DNA of 46,331 nucleotides from Gammaproteobacteria bacterium (lineage in GTDB: Bacteria > Pseudomonadota > Gammaproteobacteria > SZUA-229). How positions within the stretch are numbered: the first letter of the stretch is position 1; each line of letters opens with the position of its first letter. The notes beneath the pieces were generated by a model, which worked only from the letters and a program-made list of their open reading frames with translations, had not been told where the DNA came from and did no database searches. Below, piece by piece: positions 18,748 to 26,762 of this stretch. The DNA lies in NCBI GenBank assembly GCA_029287435.1, contig JARFRD010000086.1, positions 1-46,331 on the forward strand. Reading direction: 5' to 3'. A program made the translations under genes and the position numbers.

Positions 18748-19941
18748 TTAATTTGTAGCGGCACCAGTACCATGGTCTTCGGCTGACAGTTTCTCCAGCT
18801 CCACATCTATGATTGAAAAAGGTGCTGGCACGGCTACTTCGACCTGCTTGTGCAGTTTGCGGTAGATTTCCAGTGGCATATCACGCCCACCAAGACCGAC
18901 AGCAAAACTGTGCACTCTTACCTCGCTTGCCATATGTGTCAGTGCTGCCTGCACTTCCGATGAAACGATACCCCCGAAACCGGGTGACAGTGCGCGCTCA
19001 AGAACAATGAGATCAGTTAGTTCAGAACATGCCTGGCGAAGAGCATCGACAGGGAATGGCCTGTAGGAACGCAGTTTGATTAATTTAGTAGCGGGCAGTT
19101 CTGTGAAGGTATCACGTGCCGCGCATAATGTGCCAAAAATCGATCCCAATGTCAGGATTCCGATGTGTGCATCTGCAGGCCCGTCAACACTGAGTAGACT
19201 GCCCGCAGAACGACCGGAGAGCTGTTGCCAGTCAGTATCGGCTGCAACGATTTCATTGATGGCATCAAGTAGTGCATGGTGATGTGAATGCCTTGCTTCA
19301 GAATAGTGATCCGGAGAAACCAGAGTACCGACACTGGTTGGTTTCAATGGATCGAGTGCACGAGAGAAGTTGAATGGCGGCAGATACGTATCGACCATTT
19401 TCTGGTCAGGGATATCGATCGGTTCAAGAGTATGCGTCAGCGTGAAGCCGTCCATGCAAACCATCACAGGCAGCTCGGTTGCTTCTGAAATTCGATAGGC
19501 CTGGATAGTGGTATCAACAGCCTCCTGATTGTCTGAGCAGTAAAGCTGTATCCAGCCGGCATCTCTTACAGCCATTGAATCCTGCTGGTCATTCCAGATT
19601 GAAAGTGGGGCTGATATTGCCCGGTTAGCGCAGGTCATCACCATCGGTATACGAAGTCCGGCGATATTGTAGAGCACCTCGCTCATTAACAGGATGCCCT
19701 GTGAAGCACTCGCGGTATAGGTCCTTGAACCGGCACTGGCTGCGCCGAGGACTAGCGATGCGGCAGAGAACTCACTCTCCACACTCACCAGTTCGCATTC
19801 CATTTTGCCATTGGCGACGAGTTTGGCTATGTTTTCCACGATATGGGTCTGTGGCGTAATAGGATAGGCTGCCACAACTTGTGGACGGCATAGCGCGACT
19901 GTCTGGGCAATGGCCTGTGATCCTTCTAGTGCTTTACGCAT
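18748..19941 (-). CDS. 2-oxoacid:acceptor oxidoreductase, alpha subunit (ORF track start 20001; MRKALEGSQ start at 19941 preferred)
   Basis: MRKALEGSQAIAQTVALCRPQVVAAYPITPQTHIVENIAKL, ESEFSAASLVLGAASAGSRTYTASASQGILLMSEVLYNIAGLRIPMVMTCANRA. Confidence 0.92.
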   Translation of the reverse strand: MRKALEGSQAIAQTVALCRPQVVAAYPITPQTHIVENIAKLVANGKMECELVSVESEFSAASLVLGAASAGSRTYTASASQGILLMSEVLYNIAGLRIPMVMTCANRAISAPLSIWNDQQDSMAVRDAGWIQLYCSDNQEAVDTTIQAYRISEATELPVMVCMDGFTLTHTLEPIDIPDQKMVDTYLPPFNFSRALDPLKPTSVGTLVSPDHYSEARHSHHHALLDAINEIVAADTDWQQLSGRSAGSLLSVDGPADAHIGILTLGSIFGTLCAARDTFTELPATKLIKLRSYRPFPVDALRQACSELTDLIVLERALSPGFGGIVSSEVQAALTHMASEVRVHSFAVGLGGRDMPLEIYRKLHKQVEVAVPAPFSIIDVELEKLSAEDHGTGAATN

Positions 19942-20506
19942 TGGCTGTTTGTTTCCACAAATTTGCTGGTATAGTTTTAGATGCAGCTTCAATAAGTGCA
20001 ATATTTTTTTCCAGTACTTCGCCTTTGAAGCGTTCTTTCAGTGAATCAGTTAATGAAGACACAGGAAGCAAATCCGTGAGCTGAAGAAAAGCTGACAATA
20101 GTGCCGTATTGGGTACTGGGCGCCCCAGGTACTGCAGCGCCAGTTGTGTAGCCGGCAAGGTTACCAGACTGCTGTGGACAATGTCTTCACTGGCATAGGC
20201 TTCGCTGCTTTTCGATGTGTTCAACAAAATACTGCCGCCGCTTTTCAGGCCTTCCGTGATACCGGGGACATTCATCAGGGCATCATCCTGAATAATGAGA
20301 AAGTCTGGAGATGCAACCTGACAGCGGCGCCTGATTGGTTCATGATTGAGTCGCACGAATGCGACTACTGGTGCACCGCGGCGTTCCGCGCCAAAAGCGG
20401 GAAATGCCTGTGCGTGCCATCCTTCATTGATGGCAGAGGTCGCAAGCAGGTAGGCTGCGACGACATTTCCCTGTCCGCCACGGCCATGTATTCTTACCTC
20501 AATCAT
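19934..20506 (-). CDS. 2-oxoacid:acceptor oxidoreductase, gamma subunit
   Basis: MIEVRIHGRGGQGNVVAAYLLATSAINEGWHAQAFPAFGAERRGAPVVAFVRL. Confidence 0.93.
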   Translation of the reverse strand: MIEVRIHGRGGQGNVVAAYLLATSAINEGWHAQAFPAFGAERRGAPVVAFVRLNHEPIRRRCQVASPDFLIIQDDALMNVPGITEGLKSGGSILLNTSKSSEAYASEDIVHSSLVTLPATQLALQYLGRPVPNTALLSAFLQLTDLLPVSSLTDSLKERFKGEVLEKNIALIEAASKTIPANLWKQTANA

Positions 20507-20759
20507 TATTGATATCCCAATTCAGCAAAGCGTGGTTTGGCCATGTGCTAATTAGGCAGCTGACACTTTTAGTATTCATTTTATTTGCAAATTCATTTCT
20601 TTTAAGCGCATCTTGATAGTTAGTTACAGCAGAGAGATCTAAATTATTATGACTGGATTCAGTGCCATCAATTCTTCGGCCAGTGTCAAACAGGATAAAG
20701 CCGGACAGTATAATAATCACAGCTGCTGAGATAATCGGTGACTGCGCCGGTCTCTGCAT
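20499..20759 (-). CDS. Small hypothetical protein with one predicted TM, coupled to the gamma subunit gene
   Basis: 86-aa ORF; its stop overlaps the ATG of the gamma subunit (AATGATTGA). Confidence 0.3.
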   Translation of the reverse strand: MQRPAQSPIISAAVIIILSGFILFDTGRRIDGTESSHNNLDLSAVTNYQDALKRNEFANKMNTKSVSCLISTWPNHALLNWDINND

Positions 20760-20962
20760 GAACAGGCTGGCGGCAGGTGTGTTGAATCATCGTGAAATCT
20801 GATACCAATTTTTCTCTCCGGCTTACCTGTAACGAGCTAGCTCTATAAATTTTCTCATGTGGTATGAAAGACTAGAATTTTGAACTGCTGTTGTCAGACG
20901 ATAACAGCCCCCAATATATATGTTTTCGAATTCTTTACTGTCTCATCAATAGTGTTTTATCG

Positions 20963-21934
20963 CTATTGGTGCTGTCTAAATTTATATATCTTCGGCGAGA
21001 CTTCCTTGCCTTCGAAATAGCTGTAAGTTAGCTCATCATTTAAATCATATAATATTAGCTGTAATTCATTGATGAATTCGTTCAATCTTCCACCAACAAT
21101 CTTAGTAATATCGATATTGTCAATCTTTCGTTGTGCGCGCACAAGGGCATACTGTGGTGCTTCATTTAACGGCAGGTTACGCAGACACAGTTCAACCTGA
21201 GTGAGGCAGTGCCTGATTGCACGCGGAAAATAAGTATCCTGTAATAAAAAACGCAATACCTCTACACCACGTACACGCACATGCACATAGCGTCTGTACA
21301 TCTGGTATCCGGCAAGAGAATCAAGCACACTTTTCCACTGGATGTCATCAAATGGCTTGAGTTCTTCATCATGCTTAGGTAATAGATTGTCGGCCCTTAC
21401 ATCTATTACGCGCGAAGTCATATCGGCTCGCTCGATATTACGACCCAGACGCACGAACTCGTATATCTGGTCATGGCTCATAGATGCTGACAACTTCCCC
21501 GTTATCAGGTGGCAGGAATCAATAACATGGCTCAAAAACTCATAACGACTGCGGCGGGTCAGAACCGCAGACTTGTTGGCTTTTGCATAGCTGTAAAGAT
21601 CGTTTAGTGTTTCCCAGACGCCGCGTGGGAAAATTGCCCTTGATGTGCGCAGGTTCTCGCGCGAATTTTTCAATGAGCAGAGCATGCAGCTCTGGTTATT
21701 GGTATCCATCACGAGAAACCGCATTACGTTACGTTCACTGGCCTCCTTGTAAGTGTCATAAAATATTTCTGACTTACCGGTAATCGATACAAGTGGTGCC
21801 CAGCCCAGAGTAGCGTTGCGCGGCATATCCAATAACAGGTTATTGTTGACCAGCACCATACGTGCCGTATTCTCGACACGCTCGACATAACGTGCAAACC
21901 AGTAAACACGCTCAGCTACACTTGATAGCAACAT
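20963..21934 (-). CDS. Alpha-E domain (DUF403) protein
   Basis: MLLSSVAERVYWFARYVERVENTARMVLVNNNLLLDMP...; GRNIERADMTSRVIDVRADNLL. Confidence 0.92.
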   Translation of the reverse strand: MLLSSVAERVYWFARYVERVENTARMVLVNNNLLLDMPRNATLGWAPLVSITGKSEIFYDTYKEASERNVMRFLVMDTNNQSCMLCSLKNSRENLRTSRAIFPRGVWETLNDLYSYAKANKSAVLTRRSRYEFLSHVIDSCHLITGKLSASMSHDQIYEFVRLGRNIERADMTSRVIDVRADNLLPKHDEELKPFDDIQWKSVLDSLAGYQMYRRYVHVRVRGVEVLRFLLQDTYFPRAIRHCLTQVELCLRNLPLNEAPQYALVRAQRKIDNIDITKIVGGRLNEFINELQLILYDLNDELTYSYFEGKEVSPKIYKFRQHQ

Positions 21935-21936
21935 GT

Positions 21937-23385
21937 TTATGCTCCTCCTGTTTCAACAATCCATGTATCCTTGCTACCACCTCCCTGTGATGAATTAACA
22001 ACCAGGGAACCTTTGTTGAGTGCCACACGTGTCAGTCCGCCACGCGTGACATGCATACTATCACCAGAAAGAATAAATGGTCTCAAATCAACATGACGTG
22101 GTTCTATTTCCCCATCACATAATGTTGGCACTGTCGATAATGATAATGTCGGCTGTGCAATATAGTTGCGAGGGTTCTTCTTTATCAGTGCTGCAAATTC
22201 CCGGTGCATGCGTTTACTGGCAGCAGGACCCACCATCATGCCATATCCGCCAGATTCGTTTGCTGGTTTGACGACCATATTCTCGAGGTTGGCGAGCACA
22301 TGCTCACGTTGTTTATCATCCATGCACAGGTAGGTCGGTACGTTTGGCAGGATGGCATCTTGATCCAGGTAGTAACGAATCATATCCGGCACATATGCAT
22401 AAACAACCTTGTCATCGGCAACACCTGCACCAGGCGCATTGGCAATGGCCACGTTGCCTTTTCTCCATGCGTTCATTATGCCGGGTACGCCTAACATGGA
22501 ATCCGGGTTGAATACTTGAGGGTCCAGAAACAGATCATCAACCCTTCGATAAATGACATCGACACGGGAACGACCATTGATTGTTTTCATAAACACAATA
22601 TCATCTTCAACGATCAGATCACTGCCGCTAACAAGTTCAACACCCATTTGTTGGGCCAGGTATGAATGTTCAAAATAGGCTGAGTTATAGATACCCGGTG
22701 TCAGCACAACGATAGATGGATACTCTGTTGGCTGTGCAGACAGAGAAGCCAGCATATCGAACAGGCGCGTCGAATAGCCGTCGATAGGCAGGATGCTGTG
22801 ATCCTCAAACAGTTCGGGAAAAACGCGCTTCATAACGAGGCGATTTTCCAGCATATATGAAACACCCGACGGTACTCTCAAGTTATCTTCTAATACATAC
22901 ATGGTGCCGTCAAAATCACGAACCAGGTCACTCCCGCAGATGTGAGCCCAGACTCCATGGGCAGGTTTTATTCCCATGCATTGTTCACGAAAGTTAACAG
23001 ATTGTTTGAGTACTTCTGCCGGAAATATTCCGTCTTTGATGATTTTCTGTTTATCGTAAATATCGGCGATGAACATATTCAGCGCCTGAGCGCGTTGTAT
23101 GAGTCCTTCTTCTATACGTTGCCACTCGCGAGCCGATATAATGCGCGGGATAATATCAAACGGCCATACCCTGTCGATACCACCTTCTTCACTATAGACT
23201 GTAAAGGTAATGCCCATTACATGCATGGCCAGTTCTGCAGCTTCTCTCCGCTCCTTGAGGTCTTCTTCACTGAGGTTGCGAAGATAATGCATTACTTTGC
23301 CGGCACCACTACGAGCGCGCCCACTGGATGTTAATAGTTCATCGTAAGTGTCTTTGCTTGAATAATGTTTCCAGTCAATAGTCAT
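21937..23385 (-). CDS. Circularly permuted ATP-grasp type 2 protein (DUF404/DUF407)
   Basis: DIYDKQKIIKDGIFPAEVL, GTMYVLEDNLRVPSGVSYMLENR, VVLTPGIYNSAYFEHSYLAQQMGVELVSGSDL, VVKPANESGGYGMMVG. Confidence 0.93.
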   Translation of the reverse strand: MTIDWKHYSSKDTYDELLTSSGRARSGAGKVMHYLRNLSEEDLKERREAAELAMHVMGITFTVYSEEGGIDRVWPFDIIPRIISAREWQRIEEGLIQRAQALNMFIADIYDKQKIIKDGIFPAEVLKQSVNFREQCMGIKPAHGVWAHICGSDLVRDFDGTMYVLEDNLRVPSGVSYMLENRLVMKRVFPELFEDHSILPIDGYSTRLFDMLASLSAQPTEYPSIVVLTPGIYNSAYFEHSYLAQQMGVELVSGSDLIVEDDIVFMKTINGRSRVDVIYRRVDDLFLDPQVFNPDSMLGVPGIMNAWRKGNVAIANAPGAGVADDKVVYAYVPDMIRYYLDQDAILPNVPTYLCMDDKQREHVLANLENMVVKPANESGGYGMMVGPAASKRMHREFAALIKKNPRNYIAQPTLSLSTVPTLCDGEIEPRHVDLRPFILSGDSMHVTRGGLTRVALNKGSLVVNSSQGGGSKDTWIVETGGA

Positions 23386-23446
23386 ATGAACAACGGTATT
23401 CAGTGTTAAGTCAGTAACAGGTGTTTCTTATGATATGCATTAATAA

Positions 23447-23462
23447 GCAAGCTATATGCCAA
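23447..23462 (-). promoter_or_regulatory. Putative sigma-54 promoter (-24/-12) for the ATP-grasp/alpha-E operon
   Basis: Minus strand TTGGCATATAGCTTGC: GG-N10-GC, 62 bp upstream of the start at 23385. Confidence 0.55.
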
Positions 23463-23561
23463 TATCAAGCGCACAGGATGTTGCTAGTTAACTAAAGAAA
23501 TGGAGCATACGCTAATTGATTCATGATTACTTGCACCATTTCGGGCACTCTACGATTGCAT

Positions 23562-23582
23562 ATTGCACTCATTAAGTGCAAT
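23562..23582. promoter_or_regulatory. NtrC-like palindromic enhancer (UAS) candidate
   Basis: ATTGCACT-catta-AGTGCAAT, perfect 8-bp arms; contains TGCAC-N7-GTGCA, the NtrC-type arrangement. Confidence 0.55.
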
Positions 23583-23673
23583 TGCTTTATTTCGAAAAGA
23601 GCCAGGCATTTGAAGGTATACATAATCATCAAAATACTAAAGAGTTTGTTGATTAGATTGTAACAATAAAAAA

Positions 23674-23689
23674 TGGCGCATTTATTGCA
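23674..23689 (+). promoter_or_regulatory. Putative sigma-54 promoter (-24/-12) for the HPPD-like gene
   Basis: TGGCGCATTTATTGCA: GG-N10-GC, 47 bp upstream of the ATG at 23737. Confidence 0.55.
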
Positions 23690-23736
23690 TTTTAAATTAG
23701 CAATTTCAATCTACATCTCTAATTTACATCTAGTTA

Positions 23737-24990
23737 ATGCATAGAAAAATGACAGAATCATTAATTTTCCCGAGGCAGGGAGACAAACAAAACTCGGATT
23801 TTTTTGAAGAATACCTGGTGCGTCTACTTGAAGAACGCGATCATAGTGGGCTGACTGATATCATTCACGAAATAGAAGCAATCATGATAACGGTTGATCC
23901 TGGGCACTCGATTCGCTATATCGGCGAACTGTCCTTAATGACCCCTTATCACTACCTCGTTACACTGGAAAGTGAGGATCACTGGACGCACATTCTTCGT
24001 GTCGACATGAACTCACCGGATTTTCTCGTGCGCGAAGTTAAAGACCCGTCCATCCAGGGGGTTTTCCGCAGTCTTAATGAGATTTACCCAATAGGAATGC
24101 GGAAACCGAATAGTCGCTACATGGGCGAGATTTTACGTGTCGACAATCTACATGAAGTTGTTGAAAAACAGAAAGAACGTGAATTTCGATTTTTTTCACA
24201 GGATCAGATACGCCGCATGCAACTTCCCGGTAATCTTGCCATCAGCAAACCTTCTCCCTATACACATAATATCGTGTCATACATGGAGAGACCACTGGAT
24301 CAGATACGTACCTATGCACTGGGTGTAAGTGCCATTCGCGATGATGTACAGGAAGTCTACCTTGCTGCTAAATCCATGCAGAAAGAACTGGGAATCAATG
24401 ATTTAATCATGCCGATAGACCATCTTGCGACACGTATATACAGTCAGAACCGTGAAGTAGCAATACTGGAATGGCTGTCCTTGTCCAGCTATTACTATTG
24501 GGGTTCATATGATATAACCGACCAGAACTCCTCAACCAATGTCACTAAAAGTGTGCATTGCCCAAATGAAATGCAGTCCCCGGCAAAGGTCTTTACAGCC
24601 AACAACACCCCTTACTTCGTGAACCATCTGGAAAAACTGCCTTCACCAACAGAGACATTTGTGCGTAACTATGGACCTCGACTGCATCATATTGCACTGG
24701 CCGTTGCCGACGGTGAACGCAACGGTATGGAAAATATCGATTATGTAGTAAAACAGATTGCATCGCAGGGACGGGACTTTTTGCTAGATGTGATTGGATC
24801 AAAAGATGATGGCCTGAAGCAGATATTCTCCAGCGCGTCGGAACATTCATCTCTGATAATCGAATATGTCCAGCGTTTTGGTGACTTCAACGGTTTCTTT
24901 ACCAAGCACAACGTTGCGGAGCTCACTCACGCTGCCGGCGTTGAAGAGGAACTGCTGGAAATGCAGGCAGAATCAGAAATTACGCATTAG
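23737..24990 (+). CDS. VOC-fold, 4-hydroxyphenylpyruvate dioxygenase-like protein of unknown substrate
   Basis: C-terminal half shows a His/His/Glu pattern: MPIDHLATRIY, RLHHIALAV, SLIIEYVQRFGDFNGFFTKHNVAEL; N-terminal ~200 aa not recognised. Confidence 0.65.
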   Translation: MHRKMTESLIFPRQGDKQNSDFFEEYLVRLLEERDHSGLTDIIHEIEAIMITVDPGHSIRYIGELSLMTPYHYLVTLESEDHWTHILRVDMNSPDFLVREVKDPSIQGVFRSLNEIYPIGMRKPNSRYMGEILRVDNLHEVVEKQKEREFRFFSQDQIRRMQLPGNLAISKPSPYTHNIVSYMERPLDQIRTYALGVSAIRDDVQEVYLAAKSMQKELGINDLIMPIDHLATRIYSQNREVAILEWLSLSSYYYWGSYDITDQNSSTNVTKSVHCPNEMQSPAKVFTANNTPYFVNHLEKLPSPTETFVRNYGPRLHHIALAVADGERNGMENIDYVVKQIASQGRDFLLDVIGSKDDGLKQIFSSASEHSSLIIEYVQRFGDFNGFFTKHNVAELTHAAGVEEELLEMQAESEITH

Positions 24991-25030
24991 GAGTCTGGAA
25001 TAAGCTTGTTTGCGCAACGATAGTCACAGG

Positions 25031-25828
25031 TTAAAACTCACTGTCATCTATACATTGCACGCTAACCTGCTGCCCTAACGCATAGATTGCAGGCCCAAAT
25101 TGATTATAGACAGCAACATCGGCTGCATCACGACCATAACCGATTGCGACATATCCCCCCGTCAACTCTGCCTGTGTTGCATCGAAGGTGTACCAGCGTC
25201 CTCCCACGTAGGCCTCGAACCAGGCATGAAGGTCCATCGGCTCAAGTCCATAGAAATAGCCCACGACCATGCGCGCAGGTATCGTCAGGCTGCGGCATAA
25301 TGCGATACCAAGATGAGACAAGTCCCGACAGACACCGGTTTTCCTGTTGTTTACTTCCACTGCTGACAACGCGATGTCGCTGCTGCCAGGCTGGTAACTG
25401 ATTGTACTGCGTAACCATGCTACGATAGCCGTGACCTGATCATAACCTGTCAACTGGTTTGCCGTAATTTCGGTCGCTAACTGACCAAAACGGTCCGACT
25501 CACAGTAGCGACTGGGCAACAGGTAACTGAGCACGGCTTCGGGCAGGTTCTGGACCTCGACGTACGGTGCCCCGGGTTCCTGGTCCATGTTATCCGTAAT
25601 CATTACATCTGCGGCGGTTCGTACAACGAAGATGCCAGGCGGGGCAATCAGTCGTTGACAGAGATTGCCGTAGTTGTCGGTGAATTCAACTACGGGAACG
25701 CTAGGCTCCAGTCTGTATTCTTCACGTGCGATCCATTGCTGTGAGCCACTGCGCGGGCGCAGCATCAACACAAAAGGCGTTGATTCAGCAATGTCAAAGG
25801 TTAAACAACAGCTTGTGCGTAACCACAT
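25031..25828 (-). CDS. Transglutaminase-like cysteine peptidase-fold protein
   Basis: Cys/His/Asp motifs: [48 protein letters not shown]. Confidence 0.88.
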   Translation of the reverse strand: MWLRTSCCLTFDIAESTPFVLMLRPRSGSQQWIAREEYRLEPSVPVVEFTDNYGNLCQRLIAPPGIFVVRTAADVMITDNMDQEPGAPYVEVQNLPEAVLSYLLPSRYCESDRFGQLATEITANQLTGYDQVTAIVAWLRSTISYQPGSSDIALSAVEVNNRKTGVCRDLSHLGIALCRSLTIPARMVVGYFYGLEPMDLHAWFEAYVGGRWYTFDATQAELTGGYVAIGYGRDAADVAVYNQFGPAIYALGQQVSVQCIDDSEF

Positions 25829-25880
25829 CTATTTAACACCATATAAAAATGACAGTAGGATTTATAGAGCTTTCATTGAT

Positions 25881-26762
25881 CTATGTTTTGATGCGCTCGA
25901 CATCAACTGAAACATCTAGTCTGTTTTTCTTACCACCGCCAAAAATAATGCCCTTTAGTGGAGCAACATCTGCATAATCCCGTCCCCATGCTACAGTGAT
26001 ATGTTGCTCTTTCGGGATTTTTGCATTGGTGGGATCAAAATCAACCCAGCCCAGATGTGGGACGTAGACACTGAACCACGCATGTGATGCATCAGCGCCT
26101 ACAAGTTTTTCCTTGCCTTGCGGGGGTATCGTTTCAAGGTAGCCGCTGACATATCGTGCCGCCAGGCCCTGCATGCGTAGACAGGTGATGGCCAGGTGTG
26201 CGAAATCCTGGCACACACCTTTTTTGTGCTTCAATACTTCTTTCAAAGGTGTAGCGATGGTGCTGAACCCCGGATCATATTTAAAGTCCTGGTGTATGCG
26301 GTGCATCAGATTTTCAACAGCATCCAGCAACGGTCTGTCCTTGCGGAATGATGGCTTGCTATAGCTTACAACATCCATGATGAAATCGGTAAAATCTGAT
26401 TCGAGCACATAAAGCCTGTTATCAATAATATCCGGATCAGATGTAGTATTAATATATTCAACTGCCTGTTCCCAGCCTATAGATGTCTCGCCGGGCGGCA
26501 GTGTGCTGGAAAACACTTCTACTTCACTGATAGCCGTAACGCTTAGCTCTTTGTGTGGCATTTGAATACTGAAACTGGCCCGACGGTTGCCAAACAGGTC
26601 CGACCACTCATTCACGTTGGCAGGCAAAGGATCGATGAGCAGTTGACTCAGTTGGCAGCTCTGGTTCGGTGTGATCCGCGGCAGCAAATGGGCAATGTTA
26701 TGGCACAGTGTTACGTTCTCGCTGTAGGTGTATTTCGTGGTATGTGTCACACGGTATTTCAT
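25881..26762 (-). CDS. Transglutaminase-like protein with bacterial transglutaminase N-terminal domain
   Basis: MKYRVTHTTKYTYSENVTLCHN, KKGVCQDFAHLAITCLRMQGLAARYVSGY, ASHAWFSVYVPHLGWVDFDPTN. Confidence 0.93.
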   Translation of the reverse strand: MKYRVTHTTKYTYSENVTLCHNIAHLLPRITPNQSCQLSQLLIDPLPANVNEWSDLFGNRRASFSIQMPHKELSVTAISEVEVFSSTLPPGETSIGWEQAVEYINTTSDPDIIDNRLYVLESDFTDFIMDVVSYSKPSFRKDRPLLDAVENLMHRIHQDFKYDPGFSTIATPLKEVLKHKKGVCQDFAHLAITCLRMQGLAARYVSGYLETIPPQGKEKLVGADASHAWFSVYVPHLGWVDFDPTNAKIPKEQHITVAWGRDYADVAPLKGIIFGGGKKNRLDVSVDVERIKT

